A stretch of DNA of 64,000 bases from Gymnogyps californianus (GCF_018139145.2 NC_059476.1:4091501-4155500), one strand, 5' to 3'; positions 47,101 through 59,510 are shown, counted from the first letter of the stretch. The notes: generated by a model not told the origin, from the sequence alone. Program-made: numbers and translations.

Positions 47101-49870
47101 TGCAGGTTGCCTCTGACTGCAAGTTTAAATTTTGAAGGTACTTTTTACCCGATCGCTGACTCAAAAGATACAAACGCAGAGTCCTACGCCTGGTAATTTC
47201 TTTACATAAATAACAATTCTGCAAAAGATCCCTTTAATGACATCAATTATACATAACTAAGTGCACTTTAGAGACTGATTTCTTTTTTTAGGGGGTTGTT
47301 TTGAAGCGTCTTTGAATTCATTAAGAGTAATTTTCCCTTTATAAACTAAAAAGCAAGTTTCCCATAGAAGCTAACACCCCTGACAGGTACATTATTCCAC
47401 TTTCAGGTCTAGTTATTTACTTGCCAAATGCATCAGATACAGAACCCGAGAACAGCTGCACAAATATAAAAATATACGACTTAACCTTCCTCTTTCTCCC
47501 AGCCGGTGCTTGTGCAGGAGCTGTGCAGCCGTGGGTAGGAGATGGAAAAGGGGACATGCCGTCAGGGGCGTGCTGGGGGCTGGCCTCCCTCCCCTGGGGG
47601 CTCCCCTGGTGCTGCAGGCTGCACTTAGCCCAAGCTGCCTACACAGTGAAAGGAAAGAAAACAGTAAGAGTTGAAATTACATCATTTAAAGGTTAAATTA
47701 AGAAAAGTTTGAAGGTTAAAGGTTTCGTGCTTGCTGTCCGTAACGAGCCATACCCATTCACTGAACAGGATCTGATACCAGACCCTTTGTAGGCATCAGT
47801 ACATCCTTCCACCCAGGTCACGCTCCCAAGAGCATCAAGACCGCCTGAAAACGCCGCAACTTGAGTTTTAACTCGTGATAGTTTTCCACGCTCTGCTTGC
47901 AAACCTGCTGGAGCTGTGGCCAGAGCCACAAGAGTTCTTCCTTCCTTCCCACTTCTCCCAACAGCAATAGGAGGTCCTGTCCAGACAAAGGGCTTGTTCC
48001 CTTGGCAGAGCGAAGGCAACCTTTCTCTTGAATTAGGTATGCAAAGCTTCATTCTTGGCCAAAGATCTAAACCTCGACCGTTTGTGCTACATTGTGAGAG
48101 GTTGTTTTATATTGTCCCCGTTCACAGTCCCTCTATGCAGGGAATGGGGACAGTCATCTGTGCCAACTCACACAGACGTTGCAAGAATAACTGCATTAAA
48201 GACATGAGGCACTCAGAGCTTACGGACATATGGATATCTGCAGCAGAAAGAGAAGACCCCAATCGTATCATTCCCTCTGCCATGGGAGCTACTGTTTCTA
48301 CTTAAAATTTCACTGACAATATAGAAAAATGCCATTCAGGCAGAGCAATATGCCTATGCATAGTGGATTGCTGGAGAGTATAAAATAACAGCCAGCCAGC
48401 AGCTGATAATCTGCTTGTAAACTCCTGTTTGAAAATAAAGACAATCCCATTTTACAGTAACCAGATGTTTAACAGAATATTAGTATTTACAAGTGCCTTA
48501 GGCTGTTGTTTTATAAAGGTCTGAAGAGGGCTTACAAAAATGTAAAATCGCAAGCAAACACGCAGTTCAAAGGCTTCTCGAAGCTGTGAAATTTCGTGTA
48601 ATGTGGGATAGATGGCCTTTTGTTTGTGCCTGGTATGTTGGGTGTGATTGATTGCCAAGTGTTCCTCCATAACTCACCTAACCAAGTTCCTCTCTGCTCA
48701 GATTTTCCCCGTTCTTTATTATCCATAATTGGATAACTTCTCTCCAATTTTCTCCTTGGAACACTGAAGATAAGGTTTCTGTTTAATCATCCCACTTTAA
48801 GTACTTGCAATCAGACAGGATATTGCTGCTTTTAAAATAAGACAATGACATTTAATGACTTTCATTTCTTCCTATACAAAAGATTAATTTATATGCTGGA
48901 GTCATCTTTTTCATTGGAAAATTCTCTCCACTCTTTTTGAAATGATTCAACCTGATTAACAACTTCATTCTCCTTTTATATTTCTGATTTTGTGGCTTTC
49001 ACTGCAAGCATTTGCTTGTCATCTTTTTACCAAGTCTAATTCAGCTTTTGTTTCTGAATTAGTCTGAAGTTAAGAAGCCAGACAAGTTGTAAGGTGAGTG
49101 CAGACATGCTACGACTGCTAGTGTGCAGTGGTAGGGAGGAGGTGGGAAGGATGGCTCTGTGCTGTGCTGATGGAGCAGCAGATAGATAGCATCACCGCGC
49201 TTGGAGGCACGTCATTAAAAGCTGTAGGAAAACAGAGGGATTCCCTTAACAGCTCTTAGAGGCTCTAAGAAATTCAGGTGAAGGACTGCGGGGTCTGGGT
49301 GCGTCCCTGGGAAAACACAGGGCAGAAGCAGCGCTGGGAAAGCAGAAAAGGCATCACTGAGGTTTTCCAGGCAATTGGGAAAAGTTCCCGTGGCAGGAGG
49401 CTCCGCGGGGCAGGCGGGCAGGTAGGGAAGGGTGAATGAGCCAAGGCTGGAGGGAAAAAAAATTATGGTCTAGAATACACCTTGCCTGGCTGTTCTAAAA
49501 TGCAAAAACGCAGATTATTTAACCCGCCGGTTCTAAACTGTCTACTTGTAGTGTTTAATATTCTTCTGGAATGCTGTTGGAAAGAAAAGTTTCATCAAGA
49601 TGCTGTCTTACGAGCACATCATCTGGATGTTTCTCTAAGTACAGACGTGAAACGTCTATTCAAAGCTTTGTACTTTCTGCATCGTTACTGATGATTCCGT
49701 CGGCTAATAACATGAATTGAAATGTAATCTTTACCTTCGAACAGGTGAATGTTTGCCTTTAGCAAGGTAAATACTATTGTTAGGAATCTATTTTCTTTTA
49801 CTGCTAATAGGCTTTGAAGGTATTATCATTTTCTTTACTCTGCTGGCCATCATTTTCTTTTTGCACCTTT
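44101..49870. other. Noncoding stretch, no gene recognised
   Basis: Mixed composition. No coding exon, RNA gene or transposon was identified by eye. Open frames are at most 129 codons and unremarkable. Confidence 0.55.
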
Positions 49871-49928
49871 TTGCTTTACTTAGCTTCTAACTTTTACTTT
49901 GCTTTACTTAGCCTCTATAACTTTCTGC
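49871..49928. repeat. 28-bp pyrimidine-rich tandem repeat
   Basis: TTGCTTTACTTAGCTTCTAA begins at 49871 and recurs with small changes at 49899. Two units are clear, with a fainter third CTTAGCTTC word near 49974. Confidence 0.75.
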
Positions 49929-50496
49929 TTTATATTTGTTACACTTGACTTCTGTGCTGTTTATATATGTTCACTTAGCTTCAGAAAAGTCTTAATTTTT
50001 TCTTTCAAATCAAGCTGTTTCTGTTTCTTTAAGTCAGCAAGGCCTTCTCCTGCAGTTGTGGGATAGGAGTTTTTCAGCGTATAGGAAAAGGTATTTGAGC
50101 AATCCCCATTATAAGTTATTTTTTTCTGACAAAACTCTTATGCCCAACAGATTTAGCCCATAATTGTTTTCTGGACTGTGAAACCAGTCTTTCTAATGGA
50201 CCTAATCTATAAATACCATGTTGAAGTGGGTTAGCATAAGCCACTTCGCCGTGTGAGAACTTTTCAAAAGCTCTAATGGCTTTTTCTACACTTCTCTGTC
50301 TTTGTATGGGACAAACGGGTGGGCCCAGATGCTTTTATTTTTCCCGGTGCAGTCTCTGTATGTGCGTGGGTTGCCCTTCCCCTACGTGTGTAACAAATGC
50401 AACGAGGTTTGCATGGAGTTCGAGCTATAACCGCATCCATACTCGCTTAGTGCACACTCATTTTTGTGTCAGATATTATCCTATCGTGCTATGCAC

Positions 50497-50566
50497 GATG
50501 GCACTTTGTTTGCAGTTAAGTGGCATCTTAGTTTTTGAAGACGGCACTTTGTTTCCAGTTCAAGTG
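50497..50566. repeat. 43-bp imperfect tandem repeat
   Basis: GATGGCACTTTGTTTGCAGT (50497) recurs as GACGGCACTTTGTTTCCAGT (50540). The second unit breaks off after about 27 bp. Confidence 0.8.
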
Positions 50567-53251
50567 TTATAAATAAAATCTTCAGAGGCCTACCTGATGC
50601 ACGCAGCCCCAGGGCAGCAGGAATCTCATTTCTGCTGCTCCTGCCCTGACCCAAACCTGGTCCCAGGTAGCGCTGGGTCCAGAGCCTTGCTGGAGCGGGC
50701 TCAGGGAAGCCCTGTGCGTGGTGCGCAGCCTGTAGCTGGTCCAGCTCTCCCTCGCATGGGAGCTCCTTCCACTCCAGCCCCGAGGGCTTGGGCAAGGTGG
50801 ACGTGCACGTGCAGAGTGCCATTCGGGGCCGTTAAGCAGATGCTAATGATACTTCCCATCTGAGGACTGTGAAGTATTGTAATGATGCTTTAACACAGCT
50901 CAGCAATCAAACACTAGAGTGTAATGAAAACAGCAATACGTGTTTACCAGAGTATAAAAGCAGATAGAGAACAGAATGAAAATGATTCTTCACTTAAGGG
51001 CACACACATGTAAATACACGTACGTGTCACTTGACTAATCCGTGGCACTTAAACCCAAACACAAACCCTATTGCTGGGGCACGGCAGCCATGGATGGAAG
51101 TAATACGGCAGACTAGATTGGATCCACTTTCCAGATTAGGTTCCTAATCTTGCAAATAACTCCAGGCTGCTGAAATCCCACAGCCATGTGATGTCCTCCA
51201 TGCGGTGTCTTCCACACCCCGCTGGGGATCAGCTCTGCCCCGGTGTCTGCCCTGTGCCCCGTTTCCACCGGGATCACAGCAACAATGAAGCAGCACCCTG
51301 GGAACGCTGGGGTGTCAGGCAGGACCCAAGCAAAATGCATAAGGCACCAAAGATGACAGATAACGAAAAGCTAAGTAGACTGGGGGAAAAAAAGGTCTGG
51401 CTCAGGACATGTAACCCAGAGCACTGCCTCTCCTGTTGAATTGGTTTTGCTGGCTAGAGAGGCAGCTTTGATGCTGTTAGTACTCCGAGCGTAGTTTTGG
51501 CATGGTAATTTCCTTTAAGAAAAAAATAACCGTGAAGTGAATGAGAGTTGACATGACAGATTGTATCTGCTGTGCCTGTTGGCCCCAAAGGCAGTCATTT
51601 GTGTTTTAAAATGCAGTAATTATGTATGTACACAAATGTTTCTAATGGGCCCCAAACAGTCAGCAACATGGGCCACCATCCCCGAGCGCTGCGTAGCAAA
51701 CGCGGGAAAGATTAAAATTAAATAAACGAGCGAGGAACGTGAGGTTCACCTGGGTGGAGAGAAAGGTCTAGAAGAGAAACCTCAAAATCAGGAACAGCCA
51801 CAGGTTCCCCCGTCATGAGGACGGTCACTTGGAGAAGTCTGACCGCAGTGAAAGAACAGAACCCACCAGGAGCTTTGCAAGGCTGGTCGCCTCTGCCAGA
51901 GGAAAGCCCGCGTCCTCCTCCGAACGGTGCTGCCTGTGCAGGCAGGGAGCTGTCAGGCACACAAATGCACACCCTTTGTCTGGCTTAATCTGAATCTTGA
52001 CCGTGCCTGAGGTGTGGGCTGGCTCTAGTACGGATTTTTATTCATCTATTTTGAGCGGCTGATTCCTCTCTTAAAACCCAGCAGAGACCCTTGACCGGGC
52101 AGGATGGGCTGTCGGGGCAGCGCCTGGTTAATGAACCACTGCGGCACCTTTGTTTCTCTGGCTGCCTGGTGCCCTGTTCTCACTTGTACAATTATTACAA
52201 AAATCAGACAGAATGTTGCCTTGAGATATGATTTTCATAGTGGGATAGATTTTATTATACCAGCCGTACAATACCCGCCATTATCATTTTGATTATATGC
52301 TCCTCTCATTTGCACTATTGGAACATTATCTGTGGTACATTCATTATTACTTTATAAGAAACTGAAACTACATCCTTAAGATGAATTGTAAGGAAGGATT
52401 TCTATTTCCTCAGATAGATACTTTGGCTGAGAACATTAAGCAGCAAACATTATTTGTAAAAGTTTATTTTATTTTATTTACGTAAACTCTAAAAGAAAGA
52501 AATAACATAGATATTTCTAACAGACAGAAGAGCCTGCGGCTAGTTGCAACAAATGACTGCAATTTAGAATTCATGTACTATTAAGAAGTTCTGATTAAAT
52601 TGTAAGTTCCTTCGGAGGAAGGAAGTTGAATAAATGAAAGTCTGGCGTTGGCCCAGTGGGCTTCGATGGGCTCGCGGGGGCTGAGGGTTCAACGGCGACT
52701 CACGGGTTCCCTCTGCCCCCTCGACCCAAGGTCTCTGAAGATCAGATCCATCATGAACCTGACTGGAGAGGGCAGAAGGTCAGGAAGATGTTTGTGCTTA
52801 ATAGCCCAATTGGGTTTAAAACAATGGGTTTAAAGAGATGCTGGATCACCAGTATGGCCGGTGAGCATCCGTCACTGGAGCGCAGTACATGCCCATGGAT
52901 GAGACCACCTTGTGCTGTATGTCCACAAACAGAGATGGCCTTTGCCCTGAGGAGTTTACTTCCCACCTTTTCTCCATGTTGCCTTTACCGTGCAGGGGGC
53001 CTCATCCTTCTGTACACATGGGAAGGGAAAACCACCAGCCACAGAGACCTTACCCTGCTCTCTTGGTGCAGGTCCATCCCTGCTTCCAAATCAAGCTGCC
53101 CCACTTCTGCCCAAAGTACCTGGGCACAAATCCTGACCTTATTCAAGGTCTAAAACTTCCCATGACTGCGATACAACCACATTTTCCCAGGTCCTCTGGT
53201 TGAACAGTGGCAAGAGTGCCTGACTCGTGAAGCATTCCACATTTTTGTTGA
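50567..53251. other. Noncoding stretch, no gene recognised
   Basis: No repeat family was identified. The frame 52656-53153 plus (165 codons) opens with GTG and lacks any recognisable domain. The AT-rich part near 52180-52340 looks unique and could be conserved, which cannot be judged here. Confidence 0.5.
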
Positions 53252-53344
53252 AGATGTTCCTGCTCATTGCAGGGACGTTGGAGTAGATGACCTTTAAAGG
53301 TCCTTTCCAACCCAAACCATTCTGTGATTCTATCATTCTGTGAC
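53252..53344 (+). mobile_element. CR1 LINE 3' end, avian type
   Basis: The text matches remembered bird CR1 3'-UTR sequence: GATGTTCCTGCTCATTGCAG, then GTAGATGACCTTTAAAGGTC, CTTTCCAACCCAAACCATTC, and a tail of imperfect ATTCTATG-type octamers at 53319-53343. Plus orientation; 5' truncated to about 93 bp. It is younger-looking than the other CR1 copies in this window. Confidence 0.9.
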
Positions 53345-54029
53345 TCGTCGGTACTGCTCGACTGCCATGGCCAAGTGGGACTCGGTACTCATATTTAAAG
53401 GGCATCAGTTGTTTCAGCTGCCACAGAGTAGTTAAACCCCAAAGTGTGGGTGGAGGTGGACTGTCTCAAGGAACCTGCTAATATGTGAAGTCCGTTGCCA
53501 ATTTAAAAAAGATACTTTGGGACTTCACTGGAAGAAATCAGACTTTGCTGCGTAGATAAGGGAACATTTTCAGGTTGATTGCAAATCATAAATATTTGAT
53601 GTACTGTAATTACTGGTTCTTAAGTATCATTTTCTAAATTATTATTATTTCTATTAAGCGCATAGACAGTTGGGATGGAAGAGTGAGTTAATGCAGTAAC
53701 ACTTCATCACTGAAGATCTGGGTTTGTGGAAGGTCATAAGTGAACTTGTCTTTTGTTTCTTCCTACCTACCTGTCTCACAGACCACTGCAAAAAGCAGAA
53801 CCAGTGCTCAGGTGATCCCAAACTTAGCAGGACAGAAGTCGTGGGCTATGTGACACAATTTCGACAGTTTCTGCCTGCATAATGCCCAGCTCTGGCTGAT
53901 ATTTCTAGTCTCCAGAGAACCAAACTCATCTAGGCACAAAGAGCTTTTAAAAATAGCATTAGTCATCAACTAGTAGAAGCTAAAATAACAGTAATGCAGA
54001 CCCATGAGAATACAGGCTGGAGTCCTGCT
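53345..54029. other. Noncoding stretch, no gene recognised
   Basis: AT-leaning DNA between the CR1 tail and a MIR-like element. Nothing further is recognised. Confidence 0.55.
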
Positions 54030-54235
54030 ATGATTTTACGCTCCCCTTTACTCCTCCAGGCTGTGTCATCATCGTGTCTTTGGGCACATTATTTATCTCT
54101 CTCCTTCCTCAGAGCCATCAGTTAAATGGATACAACAATTCCTCTTTCGTGGGTCTGTCATAAGGTTTAGGTGATGTTTGTAAAGCACCCCGAGATCTCT
54201 GATAGGAGGCATCCTATGAAGCATATTCATCTTCA
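54030..54235 (+). mobile_element. MIR-like ancient SINE
   Basis: A long ordered sense match: CTGCTATGATTTTACGCTCC, TGTCTTTGGGCACATTATTT, CTTCCTCAGAGCCATCAGTT, AAATGGATACAACAATTCCT, CTGTCATAAGGTTTAGGTGA, and GTAAAGCACCCCGAGATCTC. These follow the body, core and 3' part of MIR-type elements, here kept nearly full length. Confidence 0.72.
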
Positions 54236-55429
54236 GGCTGTTCAAAGGAGCAGGACATGGACAGCCCAGCAGGACAAAGACAGAGGTGTCACTAGGGATG
54301 AACCACCTAGGAGCCTCGAGGTCCAGTCCTTCTCTGCTCCAGCAAATCCAGTCTTGACCCTCTGGGAGACCACTTGTAGCCAGATCTCTAAATCCAAGTT
54401 ATTTTTCCCATGTACCCCATCCATCCCACACCAAAATTTCCCACTTGGCGACGTGGGGCTTGAGCTGCCGGTGGTGAGCCACGGGGTGCAGCTGCAGCAG
54501 CCCAGGTGGAGATTTCTCCTTCCAAGGCATTCAATAGCATCCTACAGCCACCACTCCAGACCTGGGCATGGCACTGGCCGAGTCCCCGCTGGTGGCAGAG
54601 GTAGGTGGCCCCAGTCCCCTCTCTGGCCAGTGGTTTCTGGACCAGCTCTGGATTCCCGGCTTTTGGTTGGTTTCTGTCTGACCCCTAGTGCTATCCGAGC
54701 GCACCTATTCTGCGGCTCAATTATTACTTACAAGTTGGTAAACAGAAAGAAAATATTCAAACTAATCTGGAATAAGTCAGATATACTTTTTTTCACCTCT
54801 GGGGAGATTTTCAACTATAACAATGTAGCTTTGAGCTTCTGACAGATGCTAATGAATTGTTGTTTACATGTTTGATTTACTGCCTAAACAAAGATAAGAC
54901 ATGCTCTTGAAAACACATTGAATGCACAATCCAAACACATCCATTAAATCTGTCACAATAAACATGACAGCTTTCTTCTAACCTAACAACTGGCATGCCT
55001 CATTTACATATTAATGAGAAAACTGGGATCAGTCTGCACAAATTGCTTCTATCTTGCAAAGGGGAAGCACTGACTGACAGTGCAGCTCTCCGTGGTGTAA
55101 ATACAACAAGTAAATACCTCTGCCATCTTAATGGATTTTATTTTTATTTACCTATTTGGTTCCACGGTTATTGATTAGTTGTCTCTCGTGAACTGCAGTG
55201 ACAGGCGTTACAACTACAGGGACAGACATTAAAAGAGTTCCTACAGCTTCCCGGGTGGCTGAGGTGTCTGCTGGGCTTTGGGGTTGGCAGTTCCCAAAAG
55301 GGCTTGGTTAAAGGCTGGATCTACCTCGAAGACCTCTCCGATCTCCATCACCACGGGGTACATGTCCCAGTGCTGCCAAGCGCTCTCTTGTCCTTAAAAC
55401 ATGCTATATTGTCCTTAAGCCTCTGGAGG

Positions 55430-55480
55430 ATGAGCCATTCTGCAGGTGGGAAATCAAGGCACAGAGGGGAAACTATTAAA
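55430..55480 (-). mobile_element. MIR-like SINE fragment
   Basis: GGAAATCAAGGCACAGAGGGG is the antisense of the MIR CTCTGTGCCTCAGTTTCC core, with GATGAGCCATTCTGCAGGTG before it. Only about 50 bp are recognisable. Confidence 0.5.
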
Positions 55481-55718
55481 AAATCCGACCCTGTGCCATT
55501 TCAAATGTGACTTGGGAGCTAAATTCTTGGAGTTACTTGGATTCGTAATTCTGCAAAGGTTGTACCAGAGTATGCTTACCCCCGTGCCGTTAGCATAACA
55601 GTGGCATCCAAATATCACGGAAATCTGAGGTTTAGGCATAGCGGTGACCTATAAAAGAGTTTTTCTTGGACCCTGGAAACTCTGAAGTCACATCAGCAGG
55701 GAGTTATGCACCATCTAA

Positions 55719-55732
55719 TTTTTTTTTTTTTT
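55719..55732. repeat. Poly-T tract (14)
   Basis: Fourteen consecutive T with no attached element recognised. Confidence 0.85.
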
Positions 55733-57799
55733 AGTATCTGTACCCTACACTACATTTTAGAATACTAAAAACCTACTAAATGTATCTCTGATTATCTAAA
55801 AGTTAGATATCTGGTCTTAGCTGGATGCCCAGGCTCTCTCTGTGCCAGTGGAGAAAGCTTAACACCTACACCGGGCAGACCGTGCCACCTACGTCTGTCA
55901 CCAGGCTCGGGAGCGTTGCTCTCCGCTGCCTGTGGAGGAATCCCAGGAAGCCTCGTCCAACTTTTGGACAGCTAAGGGAGATAAGACGAATTGCACCTTC
56001 AATGTCACTGACTTTCAATCAGGTTTACACTCTGAAGTGCTTAAATTACCTTCTAGAATGGCACTTAGTTTTCTAAATCACCTAGCTACTTTTGGAAAAT
56101 CGACTTTGAGCATGTATTGACACAGCGCTACGTGGCCGTAGCACTCAAAGCCTTGTGCTGTGCAGATGTTCCTAAGACAAGATCCATGCTCAGGTTCAGC
56201 AGGGGATGCTCAGGATCCTCAGAAGTAGATCCCAAAGTACCTTATGGACCCTAGAGACCGTATCATTATATATTACCATATCAAGGGATCATACCATCGT
56301 ACACTGCAGCGAACCTGAGTTTTCCGCAGAGCCAGGGGCCATTGCAGTAGGGACATGGGAAGTTGCATGCTCCAGGTCTGAGGCAACAGGAAGATGAAGC
56401 AGATGCAATCCTCAAATCCAGCCAAAACGTGACTAGATCAGGAAGAACGGTATAGGTTTAGAATCCATATTTTCAACAGAAGAAGCTTTCAAGCACTCCA
56501 GCGCAGTACTTCTGACCATTATGTGTCTGTCTGAAGGCACTGGAGAGCTATTTGCAAAATTTTGATCTGCCTCTAGTTGTACACTTAAGATATAGCTTGG
56601 GCTTTGGATGTAGGGAAGTTTCCTGTTGTAATAGTTTGCTCTAAAAGGCGTATGAATACCACTAGAACGATCCAAACTGTTCCAAAGGACTCCAGGGAAA
56701 TTAATGAACTCCTATGCTTTTGTTTTGTAGTTAAATTTTTTTTGGTCTCAATGAACTACTTCTTCCCTGCAAAATTGTGCACACTGCTGTATTCTTCTGA
56801 GGCCCACAGAACCAAAAATTTCAGAAGGCTAATTTACCTCCTGAAATTTATCTCCAGTTTCTAGATTAAAAGGGATGTTACTCTTGGATATAGATTTCTC
56901 CTCCTCCTCTCCAAGACTCTGTTGTCTGACTCATGTCTCCAGACGTTAGTGGTTTGCCCCTGAAGTAGTCTTTCATCTGTTTATGGCTGAACAGTTTGTG
57001 TGCTACTGGGGCATGGCATAATAACTGAATTTGTATTAAATAATTAACATCAAATGAAACAGATTTTGCTGTAAATGTTATTCCAATCCAGCATTATGGA
57101 ACTACATTCAAATGAATGAACGCGCCCAGAGAAACCCAGACAACCTCCCCCAAAACGAAACAAAACCCCAGCCCCCTAACTTTCTCTGGTGACAAAGATC
57201 TTCATTCAAATGCGGAGACAGATCCCCCAGCCTTATTCAGGATGAGCCCTCCCTCGCAGTAAGAGGCTCTGGGGAAGTCGATGGGGTGTCTAGTAGAATA
57301 AGCTATTGCTCAACCATGCTGAGCAGAATTGGTTGCATACAACATACAAGCAATGAACTGATTTAATTTCACTGTCAATCAACAAGGAAAAAGGGCCAGC
57401 ATAATGCAGATAGTTGCTTCTCTTCAATCTGAGAAGAGCTTTGGGGGAAATATTGTAAATGTCATAATACAATATGTTAAATATAGTAGTTAAAATACGG
57501 TTTTGCAGCCAAATTCTCTTCTTAGGCACATACACAACTCCCACTGGCAGGAACAGGAATTGTGCAGGGTAGCCCCAAATGAGGAAAATCTTTTCTGGGG
57601 AGGGACGGAGGGCCGGTCAGCGTGTGTGTGTGCCCTCTGAACTGAGCGTCAACAGGGACCTGTGGATATGAAAATATTCAGGATGACTTTGAAGGCTAAT
57701 GAGGAATAATTTTGGAAGCAATTTCTAATCTTGTGCTCCAGGACACTGGACTAAATCCTAGGTCAAAGCCAGCATGTCTGTTCCTCTGTACTAATGAAC

Positions 57800-57900
57800 C
57801 GTGGACTAAATAAGCGCAGGAGCGAAGCCAAGAAGACCCCAGTCCTAATCCTGATTTTAACACTCCCTGTTTGTGGTTGCATGCAGATGACTTAAAGCTG
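57800..57900 (+). mobile_element. MIR-like SINE fragment
   Basis: AAGACCCCAGTCCTAATCCT, then ACTCCCTGTTTGTGGTTGCA and GATGACTTAAAGCTGC resemble the sense 5' body of MIR (GACCTGGGTTCTAATCC through the GGGCAAGTCACTTAA core). The match is short and divergent. Confidence 0.45.
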
Positions 57901-58303
57901 CTTATCCCACACCGTGCAAAACCTTAAACATAATTGTACTGATAAGGGCAGCAGCTGTGGAGAGGCTGAACACAAGGACTGTGCTTCCCATGTTCTGCGG
58001 TCGCTCTTTCTCGTCTACAATTACAACAGCTGCACAGGCAGAGATTTGCTTTAACTAACGCCGTTGCTAACCAGCGAGTATTGACGCTGCGAGGTCCCCG
58101 TCTCCAGCACTTCCAGCTACAAACGGCTTCCAACCAGTCAAGGCTTAACTTGAGATGAATGAGACTAACAAATGGGGCAAAGCTTTGCTGTGGGGGTAGT
58201 TAAGAAATACAAATAGATAAATATTGTTTTCCTGGTAGTGAGGGTTCCAGGTGGTAGCTCAGTCTTCATTATTATGGGAAAACTAGGGTTTTGTAAGGAG
58301 GAC
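57901..58303. other. Noncoding stretch, nothing recognised
   Basis: About 400 bp of ordinary DNA up to the LTR-end fragment. No repeat or exon was identified. Confidence 0.5.
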
Positions 58304-58342
58304 TGTCATGGTTTAACCCCAGCCAGCAAGTAAGCCAGCACA
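58304..58342 (-). repeat. Fragment of an avian endogenous retroviral LTR end
   Basis: TGTCATGGTTTAACCCCAGC followed by CAGCAAGTAAGCCAGCAC closely resembles the inner end of the LTR at 2630-2670. The resemblance stops after about 39 bp, and neither a U3 end nor a primer binding site is found nearby. It is a truncated relic of the same or a sister family, in the same orientation. Confidence 0.65.
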
Positions 58343-58736
58343 AAGATGAAGACAGTGAGGAAGCACACTTCTGATGGTCCTGTGACACCAGGATCGCCTG
58401 GCAGGAGAAGATGGTTTAAGTAAAACACTGTGACACCAAATGTGTCATCATCTATACCTTCCATTTCTTACCCCTGCTCCCTGTAAGAAGCTAGAGGCAT
58501 GCTAAGGCTGTATTATGATATATTCTCCATATTTGATCATATTCTTCTAGTGACCAGCAGGTAGCTACATAAAGTAGAAGCAGCACAGTAATTAAAGAGC
58601 ACAGAGTAATCAGCACGTGTGGACACTGAAGGAGGTGTGAGACCACTGAAGGAGGTACAAGTCATTACAGCTCAGTGCAATATAACTAAATGAGTAAAAA
58701 GAGGAAGAAAGAGGCGCAATCCATCCTTTGGGCCTT
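58343..58736. other. Noncoding stretch with a 20-bp tandem duplication
   Basis: At 58623-58662 the word CACTGAAGGAGGT occurs twice with a 20-bp period, and CTGTGACACCA also occurs twice (near 58379 and 58427). No LTR continuation of the fragment to its left is visible. Confidence 0.6.
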
Positions 58737-59510
58737 TCCTATGTAAATTTGTCTAATTCCTTTAAAATCCATTATTTTATTTTTTTTTTAGCGTTGACGC
58801 ACCAAGGCAAATGAGTTCCACAGTTTAAGTAGACTTTATGTGAAAGAAGGGGTTCCTGGTATTTGCTTTACCTGCTGCTCAAAAGTTTCACTTGGCATTC
58901 GCTTATTCTTAAATTGAGTAACGCATAATCGCTCCCATTACACCTCCTCCATGCCACTCAGGCTATTACAGATCTTTATCATATTCCCCCTTCAGTCATC
59001 TCTTTTTCTAAGCTGAGGGGGATACGGAGAACTGCACACAATATTCAAGAGGTGAGCACACATGAATTTATATAGTGCCATAATGATGTTGTCTGGTTTA
59101 GTGGTATTTTGCTGCAGTTGTGATGGTCTAAGGATATAGATGGACCAGAGTTCATAGACAGACATAACACCTTTTATTACACCAACTTATATAGCTGGAA
59201 AAATTAAATGAGCTTTCAGGCACACATGCCTATAATATTCTAGTTGCCTTTCTGGCTGCCTATGAGCTTTGACTGATGTTTCTTCAAACTATCAGCAGTG
59301 GCTCTTAGATCTCTTTTCTAAGTGGTAATAGCTGAAGAAGAGCTCATCAGTGAGTACACGGAGTGAAGGCTGGGGTTTTTTCCCTTGGAGCTTATCAGAA
59401 TTGAATTCGATCTGCTGTTTTGCCACGGAGTCATTTGGCACTGTGAGACCCTCCGCAGCTCTCAGACGGCTTTGCCTTTGACTTTCGCATCATTTTGTAT
59501 CGCCATTTCA
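58737..59510 (-). mobile_element. Old CR1-type LINE, antisense, interrupted
   Basis: The plus strand reads antisense CR1 text in order: CCTATGTAAATTTGTCTAAT, GAGTTCCACAGTTTAAGTAG, CACCTCCTCCATGCCACTCA, CTTTATCATATTCCCCCTTC, AGTCATCTCTTTTTCTAAGC, then GAACTGCACACAATATTCAA and ATTTATATAGTGCCATAATG, and after an insert CTTAGATCTCTTTTCTAAGT and CATCATTTTGTATCGCCA. The AGTCATCTC...AAGCTGA part is the complement of the conserved end of the ORF2 reverse transcriptase. The element is far too decayed to be coding. It keeps both coding and 3'-UTR parts, making it the longest LINE relic in the window. Confidence 0.82.
59105..59229. mobile_element. SINE-like insert inside the CR1 relic
   Basis: Between two blocks that are contiguous in CR1, about 125 bp do not fit it. 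This insert includes CACCTTTTATTACACCAACT, TATATAGCTGGAAAAATTAA and GAGCTTTCAGGCACACA, which resemble a sauropsid SINE with the pattern TTTTATTGGACCAAC...AGCTTTC. Family and orientation are not certain. Nesting means it is younger than the host LINE. Confidence 0.45.

Larger units (their letters stand above)
54236..57799. other. Noncoding stretch, no gene recognised
   Basis: No exon was identified. The longest frame of the window (54171-54842 plus, 223 codons) starts inside the MIR-like element with a GTG and is not credible. A CTCATT...AATGAG palindrome with a TAAT core lies at 54999-55018, and a T tract at 55719-55732. Confidence 0.55.

Noticed and set aside
52656..53153. 165-codon plus frame
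   Set aside because: GTG start, no family resemblance, no splice context.
54171..54842. Longest open frame (223 codons, plus)
   Set aside because: It opens with GTG, begins inside a MIR-like element, and has no domain or exon-like borders.
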